Of a stretch of 64,000 bases of DNA, positions 1 to 10,900 are shown piece after piece. The DNA is from Baekduia alba (GTDB taxonomy: Bacteria; Actinomycetota; Thermoleophilia; Solirubrobacterales; Solirubrobacteraceae): positions 1,054,001-1,118,000 of the forward strand of contig NZ_CP114013.1 of the NCBI RefSeq assembly GCF_028416635.1, given 5' to 3'. Every line of letters starts with the position of its first letter. The stretch's first letter is position 1. The translations under genes and the position numbers were made by a program. The notes beneath the pieces are model-generated. The model saw only the letters and a list, made by a program, of their open reading frames with translations. It was not told the origin of the DNA and searched no databases.

Positions 1-56
1 GTCGCACGCCGGATCGTGATGGGCTGGGCGGCGGAGGAGGAGGTCATGGACACCAT
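1..56 (-). CDS. Start of a divergent gene (partial, runs off the window)
   Basis: Read on the minus strand, an ATG at 47 (or an in-frame ATG at 56) opens a frame to the window edge that begins MTSSSAAQPITIRRA. A short polar tail followed by an I-T-I-R-R-A strand is how many GNAT acetyltransferases begin, but 15 residues cannot establish a family. The position, divergent from a LysR gene with LysR-type dyads between them, is what one expects of a LysR target gene. The plus strand could alternatively hold the last 28 codons of a different gene ending with TGA at 85-87, so this call is tentative. Confidence 0.3.
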   Translation of the reverse strand, partial: MVSMTSSSAAQPITIRRA

Positions 57-120
57 GATGAGCCGCGCCAAGGATCATGTCCAATGATGACTTGACCTAG
101 CTGGCATCATGGTTCGTGAT
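44..120. promoter_or_regulatory. LysR-type control region with three dyads
   Basis: ATCAT-N5-ATGAT (74-88) is a perfect dyad that fits the T-N11-A rule of LysR boxes. A second copy, ATCAT-N5-GTGAT (106-120), also fits T-N11-A and covers the GTG start at 116. A third dyad, TCATG-N5-CATGA, lies at 44-58. The centres are about 30-32 bp apart, close to three helical turns. This is the usual layout of a LysR recognition and activation site that also allows autorepression. Confidence 0.55.
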
Positions 121-1054
121 GCTCGATCTGAAGCTCCTGACGACCTTCCGCGAAGTCGCGCTGCGCCACTCCTTCAGCGAGGCCGCGACGATCCTCGGCT
201 ACACGCAGCCGGCCGTGTCCCAGCACGTGTCGCGGCTGGAGGCGGCCGTCGGCGTCCGCCTGCTGGAGCGCGACGCGCGCGGCGTGCACCTCACGCCCGC
301 GGGCGAGCTGCTGCTCACGCGCGCCGCCTCGCTGCTCGACGCGGCCCGCCGTGCCGAGGACGACGTCCGCGAGGCCGCGGGCGCCGGCCGCCCGACCGTC
401 CGGATCGGGGCGTTCGCCACGCTCGCCGGCGGCCTGCTGCCGGGTGCGACGCGCGACCTGCGCGCGCGCCGGCCCGACCTCCGGCTGGAGATCAAGGTGC
501 TCGAGCCCGAGGAGAGCATCGACGCGCTGCTCGCCGACCGCCTCGACGTCGCGACGATCATCGACTCCGAGCTGCTGCCGATGGGCGTCCGTCCCGGCGT
601 CGAGCACGTCCACCTCTGCGACGACCCTTTGTTCGTGGTGATGGGCAGCGACCACCCGATGGCGGGCCGCCCCTCGATCGGCCTCGAGGAGCTGTCCGAG
701 GAGGGCTGGCTGATGCCCGACGTCGGCGGCACCTGCCCGGACTCCAACATCGTCCTGCGCGCCTGCCGCGACGCCGGCTTCGAGCCCGACGTGCGCCTCG
801 CCTTCGACGACTACCCGGCGCTGCAGGGGATGGCGGCCGCCGGCGTAGGCGTCGCACTGCTGCCGAGCCTCGCGACCTCCAACCTGCGCTCCGACGTCTC
901 GGTGATCCCGCTCCGCGGCCAGCCGCCGGCCCGCCGCATCCAGGCCGCCGTCCGCGTCGGCGAGGCCGACCCGCTCGTCGACCACGTCATCGACGCACTC
1001 CGCGCCGCGGGCCGCGCGCTGCCGTCGGGCCGCGCGCTGACAGCGGTGGCTTAG
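116..1054 (+). CDS. LysR family transcriptional regulator
   Basis: A 312-residue LysR-type DNA-binding regulator, about the normal family length. Residues 1-60 form the winged helix-turn-helix (FSEAATILGYTQPAVSQHVS, then RLEAAVGVRLLER and a HLTPAGE segment). Residues 90-300 form the periplasmic-binding-protein-like effector domain. The ligand cannot be told from sequence. The start is GTG 116 or the adjacent ATG 119; no Shine-Dalgarno is visible. A T-N11-A dyad overlaps the start, so the gene is probably autoregulated, and the divergent gene to the left is its likely target. Confidence 0.9.
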   Translation: MMLDLKLLTTFREVALRHSFSEAATILGYTQPAVSQHVSRLEAAVGVRLLERDARGVHLTPAGELLLTRAASLLDAARRAEDDVREAAGAGRPTVRIGAFATLAGGLLPGATRDLRARRPDLRLEIKVLEPEESIDALLADRLDVATIIDSELLPMGVRPGVEHVHLCDDPLFVVMGSDHPMAGRPSIGLEELSEEGWLMPDVGGTCPDSNIVLRACRDAGFEPDVRLAFDDYPALQGMAAAGVGVALLPSLATSNLRSDVSVIPLRGQPPARRIQAAVRVGEADPLVDHVIDALRAAGRALPSGRALTAVA

Positions 1055-1110
1055 CGCTCGAAGGGCTCCGACGGAATACTCTCTCGCACGGAGGAGAGAG
1101 GGGGTCAAGG

Positions 1111-1908
1111 ATGCGCATCACCGTCTTGGGCAAATCGCCCTCCTGGCAGGACGCCGGAGGGGCATGCAGCGGGTACCTCGTCGAGGAGGACGGGACGTTC
1201 CTGCTGCTGGACTGCGGCAACGGCGTGTTCTCGAAGCTGCGCCGCTACCGCGACTACGTGGCGGTCGATGCGGTCGTGATCTCGCACCTGCACGCCGACC
1301 ACTTCCTGGACCTCGTCCCGTACGCCTATGCCTTGACCTACGCGCCGCGCCAGCAGCCGGTCCCGGTCGACCGCTGGCCGGGCACGCGGGCGCCGGCCAA
1401 GCCGAAGCTGTTCGCGCCGCGCGGCGCGCGCCAGACGTTCCGGCGGGTCGTCGGCGCGTGGGGCGCCGAGGACCTGATCGACAACGCGTTCGACATCCAC
1501 GAGTACGCGCCCGGCGAGGCGCTGAGCGTCGGCCCGCTGAACCTCCGCTTCCACGAGGTCCCGCACTGGCTGCCGACGTGCGCGGTCGACATCGCCTCCA
1601 CCGTCAACGGCTCCGGACGCTTCACCTACGGCGCCGACACCGCGCCGACCGACGAGCTCGTCGCCTTCGCCGCCGGGGCCGACCTGCTGATGATCGAGGC
1701 GACGCTGCCGCGGCCGGAGCGCGACGGCGTGCGCGGCCACCTCACGCCCGCCGAGGCCGGCGAACACGGCAGCCGCGCCAAGGTCGGCCGCCTCGTCATC
1801 ACGCACTTCTCCGACGAGATGGACGAGCTGTGGGCGCGCCGTGAGGCCGAGCGCGCCTTCGCCGGGCCCGTGTCGGTCGCCCGCGAGGGCGCCGTGTACG
1901 AGGTCTGA
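1111..1908 (+). CDS. Metallo-beta-lactamase fold hydrolase, Rv1339-like
   Basis: A 265-residue MBL-fold protein. The metal-binding signature HLHADHFLD lies near residues 54-62, followed by H (HEVPHW), D (YGADTAP) and a final H (VITHFSDEMD), so the full set of metal ligands appears present. The pattern resembles the RNase Z-like actinobacterial group that includes Mycobacterium Rv1339, reported to hydrolyse 3',5'-cAMP; that activity is inference here. The ATG at 1111 is chosen because a strong purine-rich Shine-Dalgarno (GGAGAGAGGGGG, 1092-1104) precedes it. The frame is open far upstream, but that part is antisense-like shadow of the LysR gene. Confidence 0.85.
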   Translation: MRITVLGKSPSWQDAGGACSGYLVEEDGTFLLLDCGNGVFSKLRRYRDYVAVDAVVISHLHADHFLDLVPYAYALTYAPRQQPVPVDRWPGTRAPAKPKLFAPRGARQTFRRVVGAWGAEDLIDNAFDIHEYAPGEALSVGPLNLRFHEVPHWLPTCAVDIASTVNGSGRFTYGADTAPTDELVAFAAGADLLMIEATLPRPERDGVRGHLTPAEAGEHGSRAKVGRLVITHFSDEMDELWARREAERAFAGPVSVAREGAVYEV

Positions 1909-1919
1909 GCGCAGGGCGG

Positions 1920-1932
1920 TACATTCGTTCGC
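1920..1932 (+). promoter_or_regulatory. -10 box of hsp20, leaderless
   Basis: TACATT (1920-1925) ends exactly 7 nt before the GTG at 1933 and no Shine-Dalgarno is present. Transcription would begin at or next to the start codon. Confidence 0.5.
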
Positions 1933-2400
1933 GTGCCTCCCGAGCGCGACCTCTTCGCCAACTTCGAGCGCATGCGCCGAGAGATGGACGAGCTGTTCGG
2001 GGACGTCTTCGGCGGCGGGGTGCTCGGCCCGCGCCACCGCGGCGGCTTCAGCCCGGCGGTCGACGTCTTCTACGAGGGCGACCCGCCGCGCGCGGTCGTG
2101 CACGCCGAGCTGGCCGGGATCGACCCGGACGAGATCGGCCTGGAGATCGAAGGCCGCGAGCTGGTCATCGCCGGCCACCGCCGGCCGGCCGACGCCGAGG
2201 GCCGGGTCTACCAGCAGCTCGAGATCGACTTCGGCCCGTTCCGGCGCGTGATCCCGCTGGGCGCCGACGTCGTCGCCGAGCAGGCTCGCGCGACCTACCG
2301 CGACGGGATCCTGCGTGTCGAGCTGCCGCTCGTGCGCCCCGAGCCGCGCGCCCGCCGCGTCCCGATCGAAGTCCCGATCGACGACGACCTCTCGGCCTGA
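1933..2400 (+). CDS. Hsp20 / alpha-crystallin small heat-shock protein
   Basis: A 155-residue ATP-independent holdase chaperone of the cytoplasm. After an N-terminal amphipathic arm (RDLFANFERMRREMDELF), the alpha-crystallin domain spans residues 40-135, with PAVDVFYEGD, ELAGIDPDEIGLEIEGRELV and the ending YRDGILRVELP. The I-x-I/V style C-terminal tail (VPIEVPI) that mediates oligomerisation is present. Length is normal. It starts with GTG directly behind a -10 box. Lon protease, another protein-quality-control gene, is two genes downstream. Confidence 0.92.
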   Translation: MPPERDLFANFERMRREMDELFGDVFGGGVLGPRHRGGFSPAVDVFYEGDPPRAVVHAELAGIDPDEIGLEIEGRELVIAGHRRPADAEGRVYQQLEIDFGPFRRVIPLGADVVAEQARATYRDGILRVELPLVRPEPRARRVPIEVPIDDDLSA

Positions 2401-2425
2401 GGCCGAGCCGCGCGCGGGGCGACCC

Positions 2426-4099
2426 CTACGTCTTCTTCGGCGCGCAGAGGTTGTAGGTCCGCGAGGACTTCACCTTCTTGCCCCTGGTCGTCGTGCCGGT
2501 GACCGCGACCGTCAGCGGGCCCTTCGGCAGGCCCTGGAACACCAGCCGCGCGCGGTAGTACCCCTTCTTGCCCAGCGTGCCGGTCGCCTTCTTGCCCTTG
2601 ACCGCCTTCTTGGCGAACGCGAACGTCACGCCCTTCCAGTGCCGGCCCTTCGGCGGCCGGACGTTGACGGTCACCACGCGCCGGGACGCGCAGATCACCG
2701 GTCCGCGCGCCGCGGGCTTGGCGCCCGCCGCGGCCACCACGGCCGCGCCCGACGGCCGCACGGCCGGCGCCACCGTCGCGGCGCCCCGCACCCCGACGAC
2801 CAGCGGCGTCGCCACCAGCTCCTGACGGACCGCGCCGCCGCTCGGCACGCTGCGCCCGGACACGACCGCGGTCGGGACGATCACGTTGCCCTGGACCGCG
2901 CCCGGCGCCACGCGGAACCGGTAGCGCGCGGCCTTCTCGCTGCCCGCCGTGACGGTCCCGGCCAGCTCGACGAACGGGATCCGCCCGGTCCCGTCGACGC
3001 TCGTGACCGGGACCGTCAGCCCGGGCAGCGCCGCGCTGCCCGCGGCGTCGGCGACCGCCTCGTGCCCGGCCGCCGCGCGCAGCGTCGCCGTGCAGTTGAC
3101 GATGTCCTGGGCCAGCAGCGGCGGGCCGTCGTCGTCGGCGCACACGAGCGTGCTCGCGGTCACCACCGCGGGTCCGGGGGTGATGACGATCGCGCGCGAG
3201 CCGAGCCCGAGCCCGCCGGCCACGCCGCTCGACGCGTTGGTCCAGTTGACCGTGCCGTTGACGTAGATGATGGTCCCGCCCAGCACCGCCGGGTCGATCT
3301 GGAGGTGCGTCGTCAGCGCCGGGTCCGCCACGCCGCCCGACGGGACGCCGCCCGGCAGCACGCTCGGCAGCCAGTTGAGGTTCTTGCCGAAGTGGAAGCT
3401 CTCGTTGCCGCCGGCCGTCCACGCCGTGCCGCCCGGGAGGCCGACCGTCAGCGAAACGTCGGTCGCGTTCTCGCGGTTGGGCTTGTTGGCCAGCAGGAAC
3501 GAGCAGACGACGGTGTCGCCCGCCCGGACCTCGGTTCGCGTCGGATCGGCGTTGGCGCACGTCGTCGTCGAGGGCTCGAGGTCGGCCGGCTGGGGCATGA
3601 CCGCCAGCTGGTCGGCGGCCACCGTGAACGTCTGCGCCAGCGGGTCGCGCACCGTCGCGACCGGCACGATCGGCGTGCCCGGCAGCGCGGCGGCGTCGAT
3701 CAGCAGCCGGATCGACGCGGGCTTCGGGATGCCCGGGTTCAACAGCCCCAACTTGGTCTCGTCGAAGTGCAAGTGCGTCGGCGCGTCGGCCGGGACCGGG
3801 ATGCCCTGGGCGTTGGGCAGCGGCGCCCACGACGTCCCGTCCGGGATCGCGATGTCCGCGGTCACGTGGTAGGCGTTGCTCGATCCCGCCAGGCCGACGA
3901 CGAGCTGGCACACGACGACGTCGCCCGGCCGCGTCGACCCGAGCAGCGGCGGCACCGCGTTCTCGGGGTGGCAGTGGAACGTCGACGCCGACAGGTCCGG
4001 CGGTGGGTCGTCCGCGAGCGCGGACGGGACGACGACGCCGGGCAGCGCGGTCGCGCACGCCGCGACCACACCCACCAACGCACAACGAACTCGGGACAT
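2426..4099 (-). CDS. Secreted protein with repeated beta-sandwich-like domains
   Basis: A 557-residue exported protein of unknown function. Residues 1-26 are a signal peptide (CALVGVVAACATALPG core, ending SALA|DD). The mature part alternates Cys-containing stretches (FHCHPEN, VVCQLV, TTCANAD, VCADDDG) with DVxxT/NxT-rich segments, suggesting several DUF11/Ig-like domains. The last 100 residues form a basic domain ending in Lys/Thr and NLCAPKKT. The ATG at 4099 has a good Shine-Dalgarno (GGAGAAGG) about 7 nt upstream. It is monocistronic, convergent with hsp20 (25-bp gap) and divergent from lon. Confidence 0.75.
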   Translation of the reverse strand: MSRVRCALVGVVAACATALPGVVVPSALADDPPPDLSASTFHCHPENAVPPLLGSTRPGDVVVCQLVVGLAGSSNAYHVTADIAIPDGTSWAPLPNAQGIPVPADAPTHLHFDETKLGLLNPGIPKPASIRLLIDAAALPGTPIVPVATVRDPLAQTFTVAADQLAVMPQPADLEPSTTTCANADPTRTEVRAGDTVVCSFLLANKPNRENATDVSLTVGLPGGTAWTAGGNESFHFGKNLNWLPSVLPGGVPSGGVADPALTTHLQIDPAVLGGTIIYVNGTVNWTNASSGVAGGLGLGSRAIVITPGPAVVTASTLVCADDDGPPLLAQDIVNCTATLRAAAGHEAVADAAGSAALPGLTVPVTSVDGTGRIPFVELAGTVTAGSEKAARYRFRVAPGAVQGNVIVPTAVVSGRSVPSGGAVRQELVATPLVVGVRGAATVAPAVRPSGAAVVAAAGAKPAARGPVICASRRVVTVNVRPPKGRHWKGVTFAFAKKAVKGKKATGTLGKKGYYRARLVFQGLPKGPLTVAVTGTTTRGKKVKSSRTYNLCAPKKT

Positions 4100-4227
4100 A
4101 GCTCGCCTTCTCCTAGCCGCACGTATGAGGTGCGGGGTCGCGACGGGCCTCCCAGCTCGCGCGGCGATCCTACCCGCCGGTAGGGCTCCGGCGCCAGTCC
4201 AGGACTGGTCGAGGTCGAGTGGTGGCG

Positions 4228-4240
4228 TATCGTCGGCCCG
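4228..4240 (+). promoter_or_regulatory. -10 box of lon, leaderless
   Basis: TATCGT (4228-4233) is followed by 7 nt and then the GTG at 4241, with no Shine-Dalgarno. A leaderless lon transcript is expected. Confidence 0.45.
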
Positions 4241-6649
<2,409 letters not shown>

Positions 6650-6713
6650 TTTGTGGGGAAGGGCGGGTATGCTCGCTGAAAGAGCCCCGACCCCGACCCG
6701 AAGAGGGACCTGC

Positions 6714-7166
6714 ATGGCCAAGAAGAAGAAGGCGGCCGCGGCCGCCGGCGCCGTCACCGCGGCCAAGTCCAATCCCTACGTCCAGCGCGTCATCGAGGAC
6801 GACGAGATCCGCGACAACGTCCGTGTCGCCTTCGAGGCCGCGCGCGACGCCTACGACCGCCTCTCGTCCGGGAAGTCGACCGGCAAGACGCTCACGGACG
6901 ACAAGAAGTTCCACAAGGACCTCCACACGGCGGCCGAGGCGTTGAAGGATGCCGGCTCGTCGCTGCGCGAGGGCCCCAAGAAGAAGCGCAGGGGCGGGTT
7001 CGCCCGCAAGCTGCTGCTGCTGGCCCTCGCCGGCGGTCTGGCCATCGCGCTCAGCGCGGACCTGCGCTCCAAGGTCCTCGACGCCCTGTTCGGCGCCGAG
7101 GAGGAGTTCGACTACACCTCGACGACCGCCCCGTCGGCGGCGCCGACCGCGGGCAGCGCGGCGTAG
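6714..7166 (+). CDS. Small basic membrane protein, function unknown
   Basis: A 150-residue protein with a Lys/Ala-rich N-terminus (MAKKKKAAAAAG), a helical middle with many Lys and Asp residues (about 20-90), a KKKRRG patch, one hydrophobic segment (LLLLALAGGLAIALSA, about 104-119) and a short acidic/Thr-Ala tail. It resembles actinobacterial proteins that sit on the inner face of the membrane by a single helix near the C-terminus. A Shine-Dalgarno (GAGGG) lies about 7 nt before the ATG. It follows lon by 64 bp and ends at a strong terminator. No family is recognised. Confidence 0.7.
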   Translation: MAKKKKAAAAAGAVTAAKSNPYVQRVIEDDEIRDNVRVAFEAARDAYDRLSSGKSTGKTLTDDKKFHKDLHTAAEALKDAGSSLREGPKKKRRGGFARKLLLLALAGGLAIALSADLRSKVLDALFGAEEEFDYTSTTAPSAAPTAGSAA

Positions 7167-7195
7167 TCGCGCCACCACCAGCGAGCTGTGCCGGA

Positions 7196-7225
7196 GGGCG
7201 TCCCGCGAGGGACGCCCTTCTTGTT
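7196..7225 (+). terminator. Intrinsic terminator
   Basis: A perfect 9-bp stem GGGCGTCCC/GGGACGCCC with a GCGA (GNRA) tetraloop is followed by TTCTTGTT. It is the most canonical intrinsic terminator in the window and closes the unit ending at 7166. Confidence 0.85.
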
Positions 7226-7239
7226 GGCGTTATGTCGGT

Positions 7240-7263
7240 TGGCCGGCCAGCTAGGATCGGCGG
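7240..7263 (+). promoter_or_regulatory. Promoter and possible operator of the TetR gene
   Basis: TAGGAT (7252-7257) lies 6 nt before the ATG at 7264. The palindrome TGGCCGGCCA (7240-7249) abuts the -10 box, where an autorepressor could bind. Short GC palindromes are common at this base composition, so the operator is tentative. Confidence 0.4.
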
Positions 7264-7869
7264 ATGGAGGCCGGCGCGACCGCGCGATCGCAGCTCAGCG
7301 GGGAGAAGGCGCAGCGGATCGTGGACGCGATGCGCTCGTCGGTCGCGCTGCGCGGCGTCGCGGGCTCAACGTTCGACCACGTCGCGCGCGACGCCGGGGT
7401 CAGCCGCGGGTTGTTGCACTACTACTTCGGCTCCAAGGAGCGGCTGCTCGCCGAGGTCGTCAAGCGCGACACCGAGCTGCGGCTCGGGATGCTCGACGAG
7501 CAGCTGGCGAAGGCCTCGAGCGCTGCGGACTTCATCGCGATGCTGCGCTCGACGCTCGAGGCGATGCTGCGCGAGGACACCGAGTTCCTGACGCTGTCGT
7601 TCGAGGTCTTCACGCTGTCGCGCCGCAACCCGGACATCGCGGTCGAGTACACCGAGCTGGTCCGCCGCACGCGCGAGCACGTCGCCGCCGTCCTGGCCGC
7701 CAAGCAGGACGAAGGCGTCCTGACCCTGCACGGCGAGCCCGAGGCGATCGCCGAGATCATCTTCGGGCTCGGCGACGGCCTCGCCCTACGGCTGCTGAGC
7801 GAGCCCGACCGCGACCACCGCGCGACCGTCGAGGCCGGCACGCGCGCGGTGGCGGCGCTGATCGGCTAG
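7264..7869 (+). CDS. TetR family transcriptional regulator
   Basis: A 201-residue repressor of the AcrR/TetR type. The N-terminal helix-turn-helix covers residues 15-62 (STFDHVARDAGVSRGLLHYY, then FGSKERLLAEVV). The remainder is the all-helical ligand and dimerisation domain, with conserved YTELVRRTREHVAAVL and a TetR_C-like HGEPEAIAEIIFGLGDGLAL. The ligand is unknown. It is not obviously linked to a transporter or enzyme: left of it is a terminator and right of it a convergent secreted-protein gene, so it may control itself or distant genes. The start is an ATG behind a -10 box without Shine-Dalgarno. Confidence 0.88.
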   Translation: MEAGATARSQLSGEKAQRIVDAMRSSVALRGVAGSTFDHVARDAGVSRGLLHYYFGSKERLLAEVVKRDTELRLGMLDEQLAKASSAADFIAMLRSTLEAMLREDTEFLTLSFEVFTLSRRNPDIAVEYTELVRRTREHVAAVLAAKQDEGVLTLHGEPEAIAEIIFGLGDGLALRLLSEPDRDHRATVEAGTRAVAALIG

Positions 7870-7901
7870 CCGCCGCACGCCCGGCCGCCCCGGGCCGGGC
7901 G

Positions 7902-10900
7902 CTACTTCTTCTTGGTCTTCGGCTTCTTGGTGGCCTTCTTGGCCGCGACCTTGATGGTGGCCTTCTTGCCGCGGGTGCCGTCGGCCTTGAGGCCGGTGAC
8001 CGTGATGGTCGCGCGGGTCGTGCTGGTCACGGAGCCGATCGTGAGGCGGGTCGGCTTCTGGCGGGAGAGGAGGCGGCGGCCGTCGGAGAGCGTCGCCCGG
8101 ATCTCGTAGCGCTTGGCGTTCTTGGCGGTGGCCCAGGAGATCTTGAGGGCCTTGCTCGTGCGGGTGGCCTTCAGGCGCTTGGGCGTCGCGGGCTTGGCCG
8201 GCGGCGGCGCGACGTAGGACCCGACGGTCAGCGTCGTGCGCGGCCGGCCGTTGGAGCTGACCATGGCGATGATCTTGCGCGTGCCGCCGGGGCCGTCGGC
8301 GGGTGTGAAGCGCAGGGTGCCCTGGAGGCCCTTCGCGGTGCCGATCGCCTGCGCCGCGCCCTTGCCCTGCTCGGCGAACGTGACCTTCTGGCCCGGGACG
8401 CTGTTGATGGTGTACTTGAGCTCGCGCCTGCCGTCCGCCGCGCGCGTCAGGTGCGTCGTGACCTTCGGGTCGTCCAGGCCGTCGGCGGCCTTGACGCCGG
8501 TGACCGGGACGCTGTCGGCGGCGGGCTCGATCGTCCAGGCGCCGGCGGCCGGCGCCTTGACCACGAAGTACGTGGTGTTGGTCTCCGGCACGTGGAAGGC
8601 GATGGCGTCGGCGGTTTGGAGCTTGCCGGTCGCCGGCGCGTCGATCCGCGCGCCGCCGGGGCCGACGAGGCTGACGTGCGGCGGCGCGCCCTGGCCTTCG
8701 ACCGCGACGACCCCGGACGGCAGGCCCTGGCCGAACGTGACGCTGCGGGCGCCGCCGGCCTGCGCGGCGGCGGCCGTCGCGCGGAACGGCGCGATGTCGC
8801 AGCCCGACCACATGATGTCGAGGCCCTCGCCCCACTTGTAGCCCGCGCCGAAGTCCGCGATCGGCGTCTGGGCGCAGCCGGCGAAGCCGGTGCTGCTGAA
8901 CACGACCTGGCCGCCGACGCATCCGAAGTCGCCGAGGCAGATGTCGGCGCCCGCCTCCACGTTGAACGCGGACTTGAACAGGAAGCCCGAGACGTCGGCG
9001 GTCGCCGAGAACCCGGAGAACGCGTAGCCGAGGTGGCCGCCGAAGCCGACGTAGCCGTTGGTGCGCAGCTCGAAGAACGCGGTGGCCAGCGGGATGCTGA
9101 CCAGGCTGATCGTGCCGTCGGCACGCAGGATGATCGGGTCGCTGAGCGTGAACGTCAGGTCGCCGTCGACCCGGATCGCCGACACGCCCGCGATCTCCGG
9201 CCCCGCGTCGACCGTGATGCCGCCCTTGAGCTGGAGCGACGGCTGGGTCTTCAGCGAGAAGCGGATCTTCTTGAGCTGCGTGACCGCGAACGGGTCGAGG
9301 AAGACGCCGGGCGGCAGCGTCAGCTCGGCGCTCAGGTAGTCGAGGTCGCCGTGCGTGAACCCGATCTTCGACTCGATCGACGGACCCGGCGGCTGCGGCG
9401 GCAGGATCACCTTCGCGCCGCCGGCCCACGACACCGCGTCCGCGTCGTAGTCGAAGAACAGGTCCTTGATCTCCAGCGGCCCGATCAGCGCGTCGCCGAC
9501 CTTGACGTGCAGCTCGCGCAGGTGGACGCCGGCGACGTTGTCGGCTCGGATCGTCACGTCCCCCGTGACGCCGCCGAACAGCGCCGGCAGCCCGAGGTGC
9601 ACCGGGATCTCCGCACCGCCGCCGCGGAACTTCAGCTCCGCCTTGCCCTTCAGCGGGAAGCCGATCAGGTCGCCGCCGCCGGACACGTCGATCGAGCCCA
9701 GCGAGGCGATCGACGCCTTCGGCAGCGTCCAGTTGATGTCGTCCTTGTACAGGACGGTGTCGCCGACCTTGACCGTGACCGTCGCGCCCGACGACGTGAT
9801 CGTCCGCGCCTTCGGGTCGAGCTTGAGCTTGCCGCCGCCCAGCTCGATCCGCAGGCCGTTGATCTTCACGCCGCCCGTGGCGACGTAGGCGTTGCCCTCC
9901 TTCTTCAGGCACGCGTCGGCGATGACGTCGACGGCGGCGAAGGTGAGCAGGCGGCAGGTCGCGGGCGGCGGCGGGGCGGCCTGCCCGGGCGTCGCGGGCG
10001 GCGCCGGCAGGCCCGGGATGGACGGCAGCGTCACGTGCAGCGAGACGCTCGGGTCGGGCAGCCCTTCGAGGAAGATCCGCGGGTTCTGCTCGCCGCCGTT
10101 CTGGGACTCCCACATGGCCGAGCCGGTGAAGCCCTCGTCGACGGTGCGCGCTGTGACGCGGATGTGGCCGAGCGTGAAGTCGGGCCCCGGGACGAGCGTC
10201 TGCTGATCGCCCCAGGTGACGCCGCCGTCGCCGGAGGCCCGGTAGCCGAGGCCGGTGTCCTTGTCGATGAACAGCGCGTGCAGGATGCCGCCGGCGTCCT
10301 GCACGATGTCGCGGAAGTTGCCGCCGTTGCCGTCGCTGACCGCCAGCGCCGGGCCAACCGTCGTGCCGTCGATCTTGCGGATGAAGTACTGGTTGTCGGT
10401 CGCGCCCGCCGTGCTGCGGTACATCACGAACGTGCCGCTGGGCCCGGTGGTCAGCTCGGGCAGCTCGGCGTCGGGGATCGCCACCTGCGGCGTCCACTTC
10501 GCGGCGTTGTTGACGTCGGACAGCGGGCAGGGGTTCAGCGTGCAGGTGTAGGTCCGGACGAAGGTGGTGTCGCCGAGGTCGGCCCACGCGGCGACGAACG
10601 AGTTGCGCTCGCGCTGGACGACCGACGGGTCGTAGGCGCTGTAGCTCGTCAGCGACGCGTAGGCGGTGGTGCGGGTCTGCGGGTTGCCCTCGGCCGCCAG
10701 CGGCGCGGCCTGCAGGCGGATGCCCTGCGTCGGGCCTTCGATGGTCAGGACGCGCCGATCGGCGCCGTCGAAGATCGCCCGTGAGCCCGAGCCGGTGTAG
10801 GCCGCGCCGACCGTCCCGATCGACACCGGCGTGGCCGGGAACGTCGCGCCGCCGTCATCGGAGACGTAGACGAGGTTCTCGAAGTTGCGGTTGGTCATCA

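Noticed and set aside
1-87. Plus-strand C-terminus of a gene ending at 87
   Set aside because: Possible, but the minus-strand N-terminus plus LysR-type dyads is the better explanation; 28 codons cannot decide it.
7188-10784. A 1198-codon plus-strand open frame
   Set aside because: It is the complement of the secreted BNR-like gene and shows shadow composition; the minus frame has a signal peptide, promoter and domains.
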